A stretch of 64,000 bases of DNA from Microbacterium mangrovi. Its GTDB lineage: Bacteria > Actinomycetota > Actinomycetes > Actinomycetales > Microbacteriaceae. The stretch lies in contig NZ_JTDK01000012.1 in the NCBI RefSeq assembly GCF_000802305.1, positions 1-64,000 on the forward strand, read 5' to 3'. The notes under the pieces are model-generated. The model did no database searches and was not told where the DNA came from. It saw nothing but the letters and a program-made list of their open reading frames with translations. The position numbers were made by a program, and so were the translations under genes. This document shows, piece after piece, positions 1 through 9,218 of this stretch (positions within the stretch are counted from its first letter, which is position 1; the number at the start of each line of letters is the position of its first letter).

Positions 1-3
1 CAG

Positions 4-128
4 CGCCCTGAGCCTGTCGAAGGGCACACACCCCCCGACGACGATCAGACGCGCGTCAACGGGCAATCCAGCTCAACGCCCTGAGCCTGTCGAAGGGCAC
101 ACCCCCGAGCGACGATCAGACCGCGTCA
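4..128. repeat. Degenerate direct repeat pair, period 73 bp
   Basis: Two imperfect copies (about 4-58 and 77-128) begin with the same 20-odd bases built around CCCTGAGCCTGTCGAAGGG and end with a shared CGACGATCAGAC..CGCGTCA segment. The core is a weak inverted repeat (CCCT/AGGG ends). Similar CCCTTCGACAGGCTCAGGG elements are scattered between genes in many actinobacterial and other genomes. No gene is seen in 1-161. What lies to the left is outside the window, so a terminator or transcript-end role is possible but unproven. Confidence 0.7.
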
Positions 129-169
129 GGGGCATCCTCCCGCGTGCCCTAGCGTGGGAGGATGCCCCT
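128..169 (+). promoter_or_regulatory. Inverted repeat enclosing the serB promoter and start codon
   Basis: Perfect 14-base arms at 128-141 and 156-169 flank a 14-base loop. The right arm contains GGGAGG and the ATG of serB (162). The loop contains TAGCGT (150-155), a -10-like hexamer exactly 6 bases before the ATG, which is the spacing of leaderless actinobacterial promoters. A transcript starting at the promoter would lack the left arm and could not fold. A read-through transcript could bury the serB start. The hairpin could also be a terminator for an upstream gene. Confidence 0.55.
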
Positions 170-788
170 TCTTGTCGTGCTGGATGCCGATTCCACCCTG
201 ATCCGCAACGAGGTCATCGAACTGATCGCCGACGAGGTCGGGCGAGGGGCCGAGGTGGCCGCGGCGACCGAGGCCGCGATGCGGGGCGAGGTCGACTTCG
301 CGACGAGCCTGCGCACCCGCGTGGAAGCCCTCGCGGGGGTGCCCGTGGAGGCGTTCGAACGCGTCATCGCCCGCGTCGAGCCGACCCCCGGGGTGCGCGA
401 GCTGATCGCCGCCGTACACGCCCGGGGCGGAACCGTCGGCGTCGTGTCGGGCGGATTCCACGAAGTCCTCGACCACATCGCGCCCGGCCTCGGCGTCGAT
501 CGCTGGCGCGCGAACCGGCTCGTCGTCGCCGACGGCGTGCTCACCGGCGAGGTGGACGGCGCGATCGTGGATGCCACGACCAAGGCGGAATCCCTGCAGG
601 AGTGGGCCGCCGAGCTCGGGCTCGCGGCATCGTCCACGGTCGCCATCGGCGACGGGGCGAACGACCTGAAGATGATGGACGCAGCCGGCCTCGGGCTGGC
701 GTTCAACGCCAAGCCCGCGGTGCGTGCGAAGGCCGACCTCGTCATCGGCGAGATCGACCTCGCGCAGGTCATCCCGCTCCTGCCGTGA
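162..788 (+). CDS. serB: Phosphoserine phosphatase SerB
   Basis: Hydrolyses phosphoserine to serine, the last step of the phosphorylated serine pathway, in the cytoplasm. The 208-residue protein is a HAD hydrolase. Motif I is DADST with D8 as nucleophile and D10 as acid/base. Motif II is around VVSGG near residues 104-108, and motif III/IV is GDGANDLKM starting at G163. It has only the catalytic domain, with none of the N-terminal ACT domains seen in longer actinobacterial SerB proteins. The ATG follows a -10-like TAGCGT by 6 bases, and the purine run GGGAGG abuts the ATG too closely to act as a ribosome site, so a leaderless start is likely. The stop overlaps the GTG of the next gene. Confidence 0.93.
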   Translation: MPLLVVLDADSTLIRNEVIELIADEVGRGAEVAAATEAAMRGEVDFATSLRTRVEALAGVPVEAFERVIARVEPTPGVRELIAAVHARGGTVGVVSGGFHEVLDHIAPGLGVDRWRANRLVVADGVLTGEVDGAIVDATTKAESLQEWAAELGLAASSTVAIGDGANDLKMMDAAGLGLAFNAKPAVRAKADLVIGEIDLAQVIPLLP

Positions 789-2041
789 GCGACGACGAGA
801 TGACCGCCGCCACCGTCCTGTTCTGCCCGGCGACCTTCAACCTCGCCGAGGTGACCCGCATGATCGAGATCGCCCGCGCCCTCCAGCCGAGCGGTCACCG
901 CGCGGTCTTCCTCGGCTACGAGCCGGACTTCGCCGACCTCATCGTCGACGCCGGATTCGACTACCGGCCGTGCGAACCGGCCATGAGTCCTGCCGAGCGG
1001 GAGCAGGCCCTGAAGTTCGACCAGGGCAAGACCCTGCGCAGTCCGTTCACCGACGCGCTGGTCGGAGCCCGCGTCGACGCCGAGCGGGCGCTGATCCGCG
1101 AAACCGGGGCGGCGGCGGTCGTGATCGGCACCAACGCCACCTCGATGATCTCCGCGCGCGCCGAGCGCGTCCCCCTGTTCTATGCGGTGCCGTTCGCCCT
1201 CACCCGCCCACAGGTCGCGCAGACGGCGCGACTCGGACTCGTCCGCGGCGACGGACGGCTCCGGCACGCCCTCGACCGCGTCGCGACGAGCCTGCTGCGG
1301 TGGGCGTACAACCGGGCACCGCTCGCCCCGCGCGCCTTCGCCCGCGTCGCGTCGGCCAACGGCGTGCCGCCGCTGAAGACGGTGGTCTCACTGCTCGAGG
1401 CCGACCACAACCTGCTGACCGTGATGCCGTGGGAGCTCGACGGGTACACGCTGCCCGCCTCGTACGAGCGCGTCGGACCGATCTTCGCGCACCTCGACGC
1501 GCCCCTGCCCCCGGTCGTCACGGAGCTCGCCGCCGCTCCCCTGCCGCTCGTCTACCTCGGGCTCGGGTCGTCGGCGAGCCGCGACCTCGTGCTCGCCGCC
1601 GCCGCGCAGCTCGGCACGATGCCGGTGAACGTCATCGCCCCGGTGCGCCACTACCTCCGCGCCGACGACGCGCTACCCGCCAACATCCATGTGACCGACC
1701 TGCTGCCCGCCCACCGGCTCGGCGGGCTGGCGGATGCCGCGGTGCTCCACGGCGGGCAGGGCACCGTGCAGACGTCGTGCGCCGCCGGCATCCCGTTCGT
1801 GGGGATGGGCCTCCAGCCCGAGCAGGTGTGGAACGTCGACCAGTGCGTGACGCAGGGCAACGCGCTCGCGCTGTCGCCGAAACAGGCCGGCACTCCCGCC
1901 CTCGCGGAGGCCGTGCGGCGACTGCTGTCCGACCCGGAGATCGCCGCCGCGGCCGCGCGCGTACGCGCGGCCTACGCCGACGAGGACGGCGCGGCGGCAT
2001 CCGCCCGGATCATCGAGCGACGCCTCGCCCGCGCGGGCTGA
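785..2041 (+). CDS. UGT/MGT-type glycosyltransferase (GT1-like)
   Basis: Predicted GT-B fold glycosyltransferase of about 418 residues that would transfer an NDP-sugar to a small molecule or lipid; the acceptor is unknown. The N-terminal half starts with a strand-loop typical of the family (VLFCPATFNLAEVTRM). The C-terminal nucleotide-sugar site has GLGSSASRD and HGGQGT at residues 322-327, followed by GMGLQPEQVWN, which matches the UDP-glucuronosyltransferase/macrolide glycosyltransferase group. I chose GTG 785, which overlaps the serB stop as GTGA and implies translational coupling. ATG 800 in the same frame is an equally possible start. No signal peptide or membrane segment is visible. Confidence 0.82.
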   Translation: MSDDEMTAATVLFCPATFNLAEVTRMIEIARALQPSGHRAVFLGYEPDFADLIVDAGFDYRPCEPAMSPAEREQALKFDQGKTLRSPFTDALVGARVDAERALIRETGAAAVVIGTNATSMISARAERVPLFYAVPFALTRPQVAQTARLGLVRGDGRLRHALDRVATSLLRWAYNRAPLAPRAFARVASANGVPPLKTVVSLLEADHNLLTVMPWELDGYTLPASYERVGPIFAHLDAPLPPVVTELAAAPLPLVYLGLGSSASRDLVLAAAAQLGTMPVNVIAPVRHYLRADDALPANIHVTDLLPAHRLGGLADAAVLHGGQGTVQTSCAAGIPFVGMGLQPEQVWNVDQCVTQGNALALSPKQAGTPALAEAVRRLLSDPEIAAAAARVRAAYADEDGAAASARIIERRLARAG

Positions 2042-2059
2042 GGACCGATCCTCTCGGGG

Positions 2060-2773
2060 TCAGTGCCCCATGCCGAGGCCGCCGTCCACAGGGATGACCG
2101 CCCCGGAGATGTAGGCGGCGTCGTCGGATGCCAGCCAGGCGACCACGCCCGCGACCTCGTCGGGCTGCGCGAACCGGCCGGCGGGGATGCTCTTCTTGTA
2201 CTCGGCCTGGGTCTCTGCGGGCAGCTCGGCGGTCATGTCCGTCTCGATGAATCCCGGAGCGACGACGTTCGCGGTGATGCCGCGGGCGCCCAGCTCGCGG
2301 GTGAGCGACCGCGCGAACCCGACCATGCCGCTCTTCGAGCTCGAGTAGTTGATCTGGCCGGCCGAGCCGTACAGGCCCACGACGCTGGAGATCAGGATGA
2401 CCCGGCCCCAGCGGGCCCGCAGCATCCCCTTCGAGGCGCGCTTGACGACGCGGAACGAGCCGCCGAGATTCGTGGAGACGACGCTGTCGAAGTCGTCCTC
2501 GCTCATTCGAAGCAGCAGCGTGTCCTTGGTGATCCCCGCGTTGGCGACGAGCACCTCGACCGGGCCGAACTCCTTCTCGACCTCGGTGAACGCGGCATCG
2601 ACGCTCGCGGCGTCCGTGACGTCGGCGCGCACCGTGAGCGTGCCCGCGGGGCCCTCGCCGGAGCGGGCGGTGACCGCGACCTTGCTGTAGCCGGCGGCGA
2701 CGAAGCGCTCGGCGATGGCACGGCCGATGCCGCGGTTGCCGCCGGTGACGAGGACGACGCGATCAGTGGACAT
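2060..2773 (-). CDS. fabG: 3-oxoacyl-ACP reductase FabG-type SDR
   Basis: NADPH-dependent reductase of the classical short-chain dehydrogenase family, 237 residues. It most likely reduces 3-oxoacyl-ACP in fatty-acid elongation. The cofactor loop TGGNRGIG is at residues 10-17, ANAG at 78-81, catalytic Ser130, Tyr143 and Lys147 (YSSSK), and the C-terminal PVDGG is typical of FabG. ATG 2773 is preferred over GTG 2779 because AGGAG lies 5 bases before it. The gene is monocistronic and converges with the glycosyltransferase across an 18-bp gap. Assignment to FabG rather than another SDR rests on overall resemblance. Confidence 0.85.
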   Translation of the reverse strand: MSTDRVVLVTGGNRGIGRAIAERFVAAGYSKVAVTARSGEGPAGTLTVRADVTDAASVDAAFTEVEKEFGPVEVLVANAGITKDTLLLRMSEDDFDSVVSTNLGGSFRVVKRASKGMLRARWGRVILISSVVGLYGSAGQINYSSSKSGMVGFARSLTRELGARGITANVVAPGFIETDMTAELPAETQAEYKKSIPAGRFAQPDEVAGVVAWLASDDAAYISGAVIPVDGGLGMGH

Positions 2774-2823
2774 GAGCACTCCTGGAGGCCGGGGATCGGA
2801 TCAGCCCAGCCTACCGGCGCGGT

Positions 2824-2852
2824 TTGACAGTCTGGGAGTGCGCTGGGAACCT
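2824..2852 (+). promoter_or_regulatory. Leaderless-type promoter of the DUF4190 gene
   Basis: TTGACA at 2824-2829 and GAACCT at 2847-2852 are separated by 17 bases. The ATG at 2859 follows after exactly 6 bases, so transcription would start at or very near the start codon. Confidence 0.55.
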
Positions 2853-2858
2853 GGGAGC

Positions 2859-3230
2859 ATGACCGACCCGTACAACCCGCAGCCGCAGCAGCCCCAGTCC
2901 CCGTACGCGGGCCCGCCCGCCGCCCCGGCGTACGGCGCGCCGGCCTACGTCGCCCCGCCGACCAACACGCTCGCGGTGGTCTCGCTGATCGCCGGCATCG
3001 CGTCCTGGGTCGTGCTGCCGTTCGTCGCCGCGGTCGTCGCCGTCATCACCGGGCACATGTCGCTCGGCCGGATCAAGCAGTCGGGCGAGAGCGGACGCGG
3101 CATGGCTCTGGCCGGCGTCATCCTCGGCTGGGTGAACATCGGCCTCAGCATCCTGGCGACCGTGCTCGTCGTCGTGCTGGTGCTCGGAGCGTTCGGTATC
3201 GCGGCCTCCCACGGCAGCCTGAACTCCTGA
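2859..3230 (+). CDS. DUF4190-type membrane protein
   Basis: Small membrane protein of 123 residues with unknown function. A Pro/Gln/Tyr-rich cytoplasmic N terminus (about residues 1-37, repeated PQ and AYGAPAY units) precedes two hydrophobic segments near residues 45-65 and 83-110. Between them is GHMSLGRIKQSGESGRGMALAGVILGW, a pattern found in DUF4190 proteins of actinobacteria. The start is fixed by the leaderless promoter just upstream. It is divergent from fabG. No enzymatic residues are apparent. Confidence 0.8.
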   Translation: MTDPYNPQPQQPQSPYAGPPAAPAYGAPAYVAPPTNTLAVVSLIAGIASWVVLPFVAAVVAVITGHMSLGRIKQSGESGRGMALAGVILGWVNIGLSILATVLVVVLVLGAFGIAASHGSLNS

Positions 3231-3273
3231 CCCGCAGGGCGCTGAAAACGGTTCCAGCCCTCCGCCGCGAGCG

Positions 3274-3283
3274 TAGGCTAGAT
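3274..3283 (+). promoter_or_regulatory. Candidate -10 element for the DUF3099-SURF1 operon
   Basis: TAGGCTAGAT lies 5-15 bases before the GTG at 3289 and there is no clear ribosome site. This fits a leaderless or very short leader. No convincing -35 is seen. Confidence 0.35.
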
Positions 3284-3288
3284 GCACC

Positions 3289-3666
3289 GTGAAGCACGAG
3301 ATCCCCCAGTCCGCCACCTCCCTCCCGGCCGCGCCCGAGCGAGAGGTCGACCGGCGTTCGACGCGATACCTGATCATGATGGGCATCCGCGTGGTGTGCT
3401 TCGCGCTGATGGTGCTCGTGCATCCCTACGGCTGGTACACGTGGGTGTTCTGCATCGCCGCGGTGTTCCTCCCGTACATCGCCGTCGTGCTCGCCAACGT
3501 CGGGCAGGAGTCGAAGACGCCCGCCGCCGTCGACCCCGAGATGGCGCTTCCCGCGCCGCCCGCGGCGCCGCCCGAGCACGGTCCGACGGTGATCCGCATC
3601 AACGAGGCCAAGCACCTCGGGGGCGGCGCCGACGCCGACCGGCACGAGCCGGGCAGCGCCGGATGA
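3289..3666 (+). CDS. DUF3099 family membrane protein
   Basis: Protein of 125 residues with two transmembrane segments (about residues 27-44 and 48-68) and a Pro/Ala-rich cytoplasmic tail ending in a conserved-looking TVIRINEAKHLGG stretch. The arrangement RRSTRYLIMMGIRVVCF followed by the membrane pair matches actinobacterial DUF3099. Function is unknown. It starts at GTG and its stop overlaps the ATG of the next gene (ATGA), so it is translationally coupled to a Cys-rich small protein and then SURF1. That context suggests, without proof, a link to cytochrome oxidase assembly or the membrane. Confidence 0.78.
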   Translation: MKHEIPQSATSLPAAPEREVDRRSTRYLIMMGIRVVCFALMVLVHPYGWYTWVFCIAAVFLPYIAVVLANVGQESKTPAAVDPEMALPAPPAAPPEHGPTVIRINEAKHLGGGADADRHEPGSAG

Positions 3667-3905
3667 CCCTGCCCGCTGCGGACGCCGGCGCGTCCGTGTG
3701 CTCCCGCGCGGGATGCCACGCCCCGGCCACGACCCAGATCGTGTGGCGCAATCCCCGCATCCACACCCCCGACCGCCGCAAGATCTGGCTCGCGTGCGAC
3801 GAGCACGCGGCGTACCTGCACGACTACCTCGCCGCACGCGACTTCCCCGTCCACACGGAGCCGTTCCCGGCATCCACCGAGGCACCCACGGCAGAATCGA
3901 CCTGA
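3663..3905 (+). CDS. Small Cys/His-rich protein, putative zinc binder
   Basis: Unrecognised 80-residue soluble protein. Cys13 and Cys18 (CSRAGC), then Cys45 and His48 (LACDEH), could form a four-ligand metal site. The middle is rich in Arg, Trp and His (WRNPRIHTPDRRKIW). The ATG overlaps the DUF3099 stop by 4 bp, and its own stop TGA shares its last base with the SURF1 ATG (TGATG). It is therefore embedded in a tightly coupled three-gene unit. Position suggests a helper for the SURF1 membrane protein or for metal handling in respiration. This is inference only; homologues may carry unrelated automatic names. Confidence 0.72.
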   Translation: MTLPAADAGASVCSRAGCHAPATTQIVWRNPRIHTPDRRKIWLACDEHAAYLHDYLAARDFPVHTEPFPASTEAPTAEST

Positions 3906-4837
3906 TGCCCACTCTCGCCGAACGCCGCCGAACCGCGCCCGCCGTGGTGCGCTGGACCGCCTATGTGGGCATCGCGATCGTCTTCGCGATCGCCTGCGCC
4001 TTCCTCTCGCACTGGCAGCTGGCCAAGAACGCCGACCGCAGCGAGCAGCTCGCGATCATCTCGCACAACTACGACGCGACACCCGTCGCGCTCGAGCAGC
4101 TGCTGCCGGCCGGGCAGACGCTGAAGCCCACCGACCAGTGGCGCCCCGTGTCGATGACCGGCCACTACCTGGCCGACTCCCGGATCCTCGCACGCAACCG
4201 CGTGCACAGCGGCACGGCCGCGTACGAGATCCTGGTGCCCTTCCAGCTCGCCGACGGCCGCGTCTTCCTCATCGACCGCGGATGGGAGCCGCCGGGCAAC
4301 ACCCAGTCGCTGCCCGACCGCATCCCCGCTCCCCCGGCCGGCACCGTGACGGTCGTCGCCCGGCTGCAGCCGTCCGAAGCCGTCCCGCCCAACGGCCCGG
4401 ATGCGCCCAACGGCCAGGTGCCGTCCATCAACCTGCCGCTGGTCGCCCAGAAGACGGGGCAGACCGACCTCGACACCGGCGCCTACGCGACGATGGTGTC
4501 CGAGCATCCCGCCCCCGCCACCGCCCCGCAGGCGATGGAGTCGCCCTCGGACGACCCGGGCCCGTACCTCTCCTACGGCGTGCAGTGGATCCTCTTCGCG
4601 ATCATGGCGTTCGCGTTCCTCTGGTACGTGATCCGCTTCGAGCGCCGGGTGCGCCGCGAGGAGGCGGAGGATGCCGCCGCGGTCGCCGCGCTGGCCGAGA
4701 CCGACGCCGACGCCGCCGCGGAGCTGGCCGCGGAGGCATCCGATCGCCGTTCGAAGCGCGTCCTGTTCCCGAAGAAGACCGACCGGGACATGTCCGAAGA
4801 GGACGACCTCCTCGACGACCTCACCCGCAAGCGCTGA
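3905..4837 (+). CDS. SURF1 family cytochrome oxidase biogenesis protein
   Basis: Membrane protein of 310 residues related to SURF1/Shy1, which aids assembly of cytochrome c oxidase. It has the family topology: one transmembrane helix near residues 17-37, a large extracytoplasmic domain with WRPVSMTGHY and LIDRGWEPPG blocks, and a second helix near residues 225-245 (SYGVQWILFAIMAFAFLWY). A charged Ala/Glu-rich cytoplasmic tail of about 65 residues follows, longer than usual. It is coupled to the preceding gene by TGATG and converges with the ABC-F gene 4 bp downstream. ctaA and ctaB for heme A synthesis are elsewhere in this window. Confidence 0.87.
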   Translation: MPTLAERRRTAPAVVRWTAYVGIAIVFAIACAFLSHWQLAKNADRSEQLAIISHNYDATPVALEQLLPAGQTLKPTDQWRPVSMTGHYLADSRILARNRVHSGTAAYEILVPFQLADGRVFLIDRGWEPPGNTQSLPDRIPAPPAGTVTVVARLQPSEAVPPNGPDAPNGQVPSINLPLVAQKTGQTDLDTGAYATMVSEHPAPATAPQAMESPSDDPGPYLSYGVQWILFAIMAFAFLWYVIRFERRVRREEAEDAAAVAALAETDADAAAELAAEASDRRSKRVLFPKKTDRDMSEEDDLLDDLTRKR

Positions 4838-4841
4838 CGGG

Positions 4842-6440
<1,599 letters not shown>

Positions 6441-6547
6441 GATGATCGTCCCTTCCGGGGGGTCTGGGTGGTGACGGCCGACTGGCCAGCCGCCCAGTCT
6501 ACCGGGACCGGCTGACCGATCGCCGCGTCCTCCCCGCGGCATCCGGA

Positions 6548-6580
6548 ATCCCCCTGCAGGGGGATGCGGTCGATACCGCA
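6548..6580. promoter_or_regulatory. Two adjacent palindromes between divergent genes
   Basis: A perfect 18-base palindrome ATCCCCCTGCAGGGGGAT (6548-6565) shares its last base with TGCGGT-CGAT-ACCGCA (6565-6580). They lie in the 181-bp region between the divergently transcribed ABC-F and DedA genes, where no terminator is needed. A pair of operator sites for an unknown regulator is the simplest reading. Confidence 0.5.
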
Positions 6581-6609
6581 GAGGGATGCCGCACGCACCG
6601 CTCCGCGCA

Positions 6610-6615
6610 TACCGT
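6610..6615 (+). promoter_or_regulatory. Leaderless -10 of the dedA gene
   Basis: TACCGT is followed by 6 bases and GTG 6622. The same hexamer-to-start spacing recurs at several genes in this window, and it decides the DedA start. Confidence 0.45.
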
Positions 6616-6621
6616 TCCGGG

Positions 6622-7245
6622 GTGGACGCCATCAACGACCTCATCCTCCAGCTCATCTCGTCGCCCTGGATCTTCCTCGCGATGCTCGTCGTCGCGCTCG
6701 TGGACGGCTTCTTCCCGCCGGTTCCGAGCGAGACCGTACTCGTCGCGGCCGCCGCCGTGGCGGCATCCACCGGGCGTCCGAACCTCCTGATCCTCGGCGC
6801 GGCCGCCGCCGTGGGCGCGGCGATCGGAGACAACATCGCGTTCGCCATCGGCCGCAGCGTCGGGGTGCAGCGCTTCGGATGGATGCGCCGACCCCGCGTC
6901 GCGCACACGTTCGAGCGCGCGGGGTCCGCACTGGAGACGCGCGGCGCCGGACTCGTCCTCGGCGCCCGCTTCATCCCGGTCGGGCGCGTCGCCGTCAACG
7001 TCTCGGCGGGTGCCCTCGGGTACCCGTGGCGCCGGTTCGCGGTGCTGAGCGTTCTCGGCGGGGCCAGCTGGACCGTCTACAGCGTCGCGCTCGGACTCCT
7101 CGCCGGAGCCTGGCTGAAGGACCAGCCCCTGCTCAGCGCCCTGGTCGGCATCGTGCTGGCCGTCGGCCTCGGGCTCGTCGTGGACCGGGTGCTCGCCGCC
7201 CGCCGGCGGTCGGCGAGCGCCGCGGCATGGCAGGACGGCGCCTGA
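6622..7245 (+). CDS. DedA family membrane protein
   Basis: Polytopic inner-membrane protein of about 207 residues in the DedA/VTT family, whose members move or flip lipids such as undecaprenyl phosphate. Family signs are FFPPVPSETVL near residue 30, the GDNIAFAIGRSVG loop, and the re-entrant segment with GARFIPVGRVAVNVSAGALGYPWRRF; Arg/Pro in this block are conserved in the family. A start at ATG 6586 would add 12 residues, but GTG 6622 fits the leaderless promoter and gives the usual N terminus. The next gene, a histidine kinase, begins within 14 bp, so the three genes may form an operon. Confidence 0.85.
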   Translation: MDAINDLILQLISSPWIFLAMLVVALVDGFFPPVPSETVLVAAAAVAASTGRPNLLILGAAAAVGAAIGDNIAFAIGRSVGVQRFGWMRRPRVAHTFERAGSALETRGAGLVLGARFIPVGRVAVNVSAGALGYPWRRFAVLSVLGGASWTVYSVALGLLAGAWLKDQPLLSALVGIVLAVGLGLVVDRVLAARRRSASAAAWQDGA

Positions 7246-7258
7246 CAGGATGGCTTTC

Positions 7259-8452
7259 ATGGCGACACGGCGCTGGATGACCCCGCGGGTGCTGGGCCTC
7301 GGCACGCTCGTGCTGGCGGTGGTCACCCTGTTCTCGGTGCTCGTGCCCATCCTCATGCAGCAGGGCGAACCCGCCGTCTACGCGTTCCTCTTCGGAGCAC
7401 TGCTGTGCGCGGCGCCGCTCGTCGCGCTCCGCTACACGCGCTGGTCGATCGCGATGTTCTGCGTATCGGCCGTCGTCCTCCCCGTCCCGCTCATCGCGCA
7501 GGGCGACCTGACCTCGCCCTGGCCCTGGTCGGTGCCGGCCCTGCTCGTGCTCGTCGTCTTCGTCGCCGCCCTGGCTGTGCTCCGCGGATGGCGCAGCGCG
7601 CTCCTGGCCTGGCTCCTCTCCATCGGCGGGACCCTGCTCGTGGTGGTCGCGGCATCCGGGGCGGTGCCCGTGCAGGCCGCGATCACGAACCTCGTGGTCG
7701 TGACGTCCGTCTCGGGCACGGCGCTGATCGTCGCCGTCCTGGCCGCCAGCCGGCGGCGGATCGGTGCGGAGCTCAGCCGGGAGCGCGAAGTGAGCGCCGC
7801 CGAGCACGAGCGCCGGGTGCTGATCGAGGAGCGCAGCCGGATCGCGCGCGAATTGCACGACGTCGTCGCGCACGGGATGTCGCTCATCCAGGTGCAGGCC
7901 TCCACCGCGCGCTACCGCGTGCCGGAGCTGTCGGCCGAGGCCTCGACCGAGTTCGACGACATCGCCCGCACGGCGCGCGACGCGCTCGCGGAGATGCGGC
8001 GCCTGCTCGGCGTGCTCCGCACCGAGGGGCAGGAGGCCGAGCTCGTCCCCCAGCAGGGGCTCGCCGACATCCCCGCGCTCGTGGAGAGCGTGCGCCGCGC
8101 CGGCACCGACGTCTCGTTCGAGCCGCCGGTCGCCCCGCCGTCCGTCCCCGCCGCGGTCGGGATCGCCGCCTTCCGAATCGTGCAGGAGGCTCTGAGCAAC
8201 GCCATGCGGCACGCGCCGGGCGCCGCCGTCGACGTGGTGGTCGCGGTGGATGCCACCGCGGTGCGGATCCGGGTGCACAACACCCGCGCCGCCGCGACGG
8301 AGCCGAAGACCACGAGCGGCCGGGGCCACGGCCTGCTCGGCATGCGCGAACGTGCGACGCTGGTCGGCGGGACCCTGCGCGCCGGCGCCGACCCGGTCGG
8401 CGGCTGGACCGTGACCGCCGACCTGCCCGTCACCGACCCGGAGGAACAATGA
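7259..8452 (+). CDS. Two-component sensor histidine kinase (HisKA_3)
   Basis: Membrane sensor kinase of 397 residues. Five or six hydrophobic segments fill residues 10-162 with no large extracellular loop, suggesting it senses the membrane. The HisKA_3 phosphoacceptor is His200 in RELHDVVAHG. The ATPase domain shows EALSNAMRHA (N box) and GRGHGLLGMRER (G box). This is the NarL-partner subtype common in actinobacteria. ATG 7259 is preferred over 7250 because AGGA sits 8 bases before it. The stop overlaps the response-regulator ATG by 4 bp, so it is the cognate partner. Stimulus is unknown; the upstream DedA gene hints at envelope stress. Confidence 0.88.
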   Translation: MATRRWMTPRVLGLGTLVLAVVTLFSVLVPILMQQGEPAVYAFLFGALLCAAPLVALRYTRWSIAMFCVSAVVLPVPLIAQGDLTSPWPWSVPALLVLVVFVAALAVLRGWRSALLAWLLSIGGTLLVVVAASGAVPVQAAITNLVVVTSVSGTALIVAVLAASRRRIGAELSREREVSAAEHERRVLIEERSRIARELHDVVAHGMSLIQVQASTARYRVPELSAEASTEFDDIARTARDALAEMRRLLGVLRTEGQEAELVPQQGLADIPALVESVRRAGTDVSFEPPVAPPSVPAAVGIAAFRIVQEALSNAMRHAPGAAVDVVVAVDATAVRIRVHNTRAAATEPKTTSGRGHGLLGMRERATLVGGTLRAGADPVGGWTVTADLPVTDPEEQ

Positions 8453-9120
8453 CCATCAGCGTGCTCATCGCCGACGACCAGGGCATGGTGCGCGCGGGCT
8501 TCGCGGCCCTCCTGGACGCCCAGGAGGGCGTGCACGTCGTCGGGCAGGCCGCGAACGGGGCCGAGGCGGTGTCGCTCGCGGCCCGGCTCACCCCGGACGT
8601 CGTCCTCATGGACGTGCGCATGCCCGAGGTCGACGGCATCGCGGCGACCCGCCGCATCCTCGGTCCGGACTTTCCCGCGGCACGCGTGCCGCGCATCCTG
8701 ATGCTGACCACCTTCGACATCGACGACTACGTCTACGACGCCCTCGAAGCCGGCGCCAGCGGGTTCCTGCTCAAGGACGCCCTCCCCGAGGACCTCGTGC
8801 ACGCCGTGCGGGTCGTCGCCGGGGGCGACGCGCTGCTGGCTCCGAGCGTCACGCGGCGCATGATCGAGCACTTCGCCGCTCGCCGGCCCCGCACGGCGAC
8901 GGCGGAGCCGCGTCTACGCGACCTCACCGATCGGGAGCGGGAGGTGCTCACCCTCATCGGCCGCGGGCGATCGAACTCCGAGATCGCGGCCGACCTGTTC
9001 ATCTCGGAGCAGACCGTGAAGACCCATGTCGGCAAGGTGCTCGCGAAGCTCGGCGCCCGGGACCGCGTCCAGGCCGTGATCTTCGCCTACGACGCGGGTC
9101 TGGTCGAACCGGCATCCTGA
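8449..9120 (+). CDS. NarL/LuxR family response regulator
   Basis: DNA-binding response regulator of 223 residues. The receiver domain has D9/D10 acidic residues, phosphoacceptor D55 in VVLMDVRMPE, and the conserved Lys in GFLLKDA. The C-terminal LuxR helix-turn-helix runs from LTDREREVLTLIGRG through NSEIAADLFISEQTVKTHVGKVLAKLGARDR. The ATG overlaps the kinase stop and has a strong GGAGGAA ribosome site inside the kinase 3' end. It is phosphorylated by the upstream kinase by family inference. Targets are unknown; the downstream acyltransferase is a possible one. Confidence 0.92.
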   Translation: MTISVLIADDQGMVRAGFAALLDAQEGVHVVGQAANGAEAVSLAARLTPDVVLMDVRMPEVDGIAATRRILGPDFPAARVPRILMLTTFDIDDYVYDALEAGASGFLLKDALPEDLVHAVRVVAGGDALLAPSVTRRMIEHFAARRPRTATAEPRLRDLTDREREVLTLIGRGRSNSEIAADLFISEQTVKTHVGKVLAKLGARDRVQAVIFAYDAGLVEPAS

Positions 9121-9218
9121 CTCCCCCCACGGGGTGAGCGAAGACCCCGCCGCGGAGCGATCCGCCGCCCGCCACCGCGTCCATAGCCTTCCCGGGACAC
9201 CGTCCCCGAGGAGGAACC

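Noticed and set aside
3..128. CRISPR array at the window start
   Set aside because: Only two degenerate copies with non-spacer-like, partly repeated intervals; no cas genes.
6548..6565. Palindrome as a terminator
   Set aside because: Both flanking genes are transcribed away from it, so there is no transcript end to terminate.
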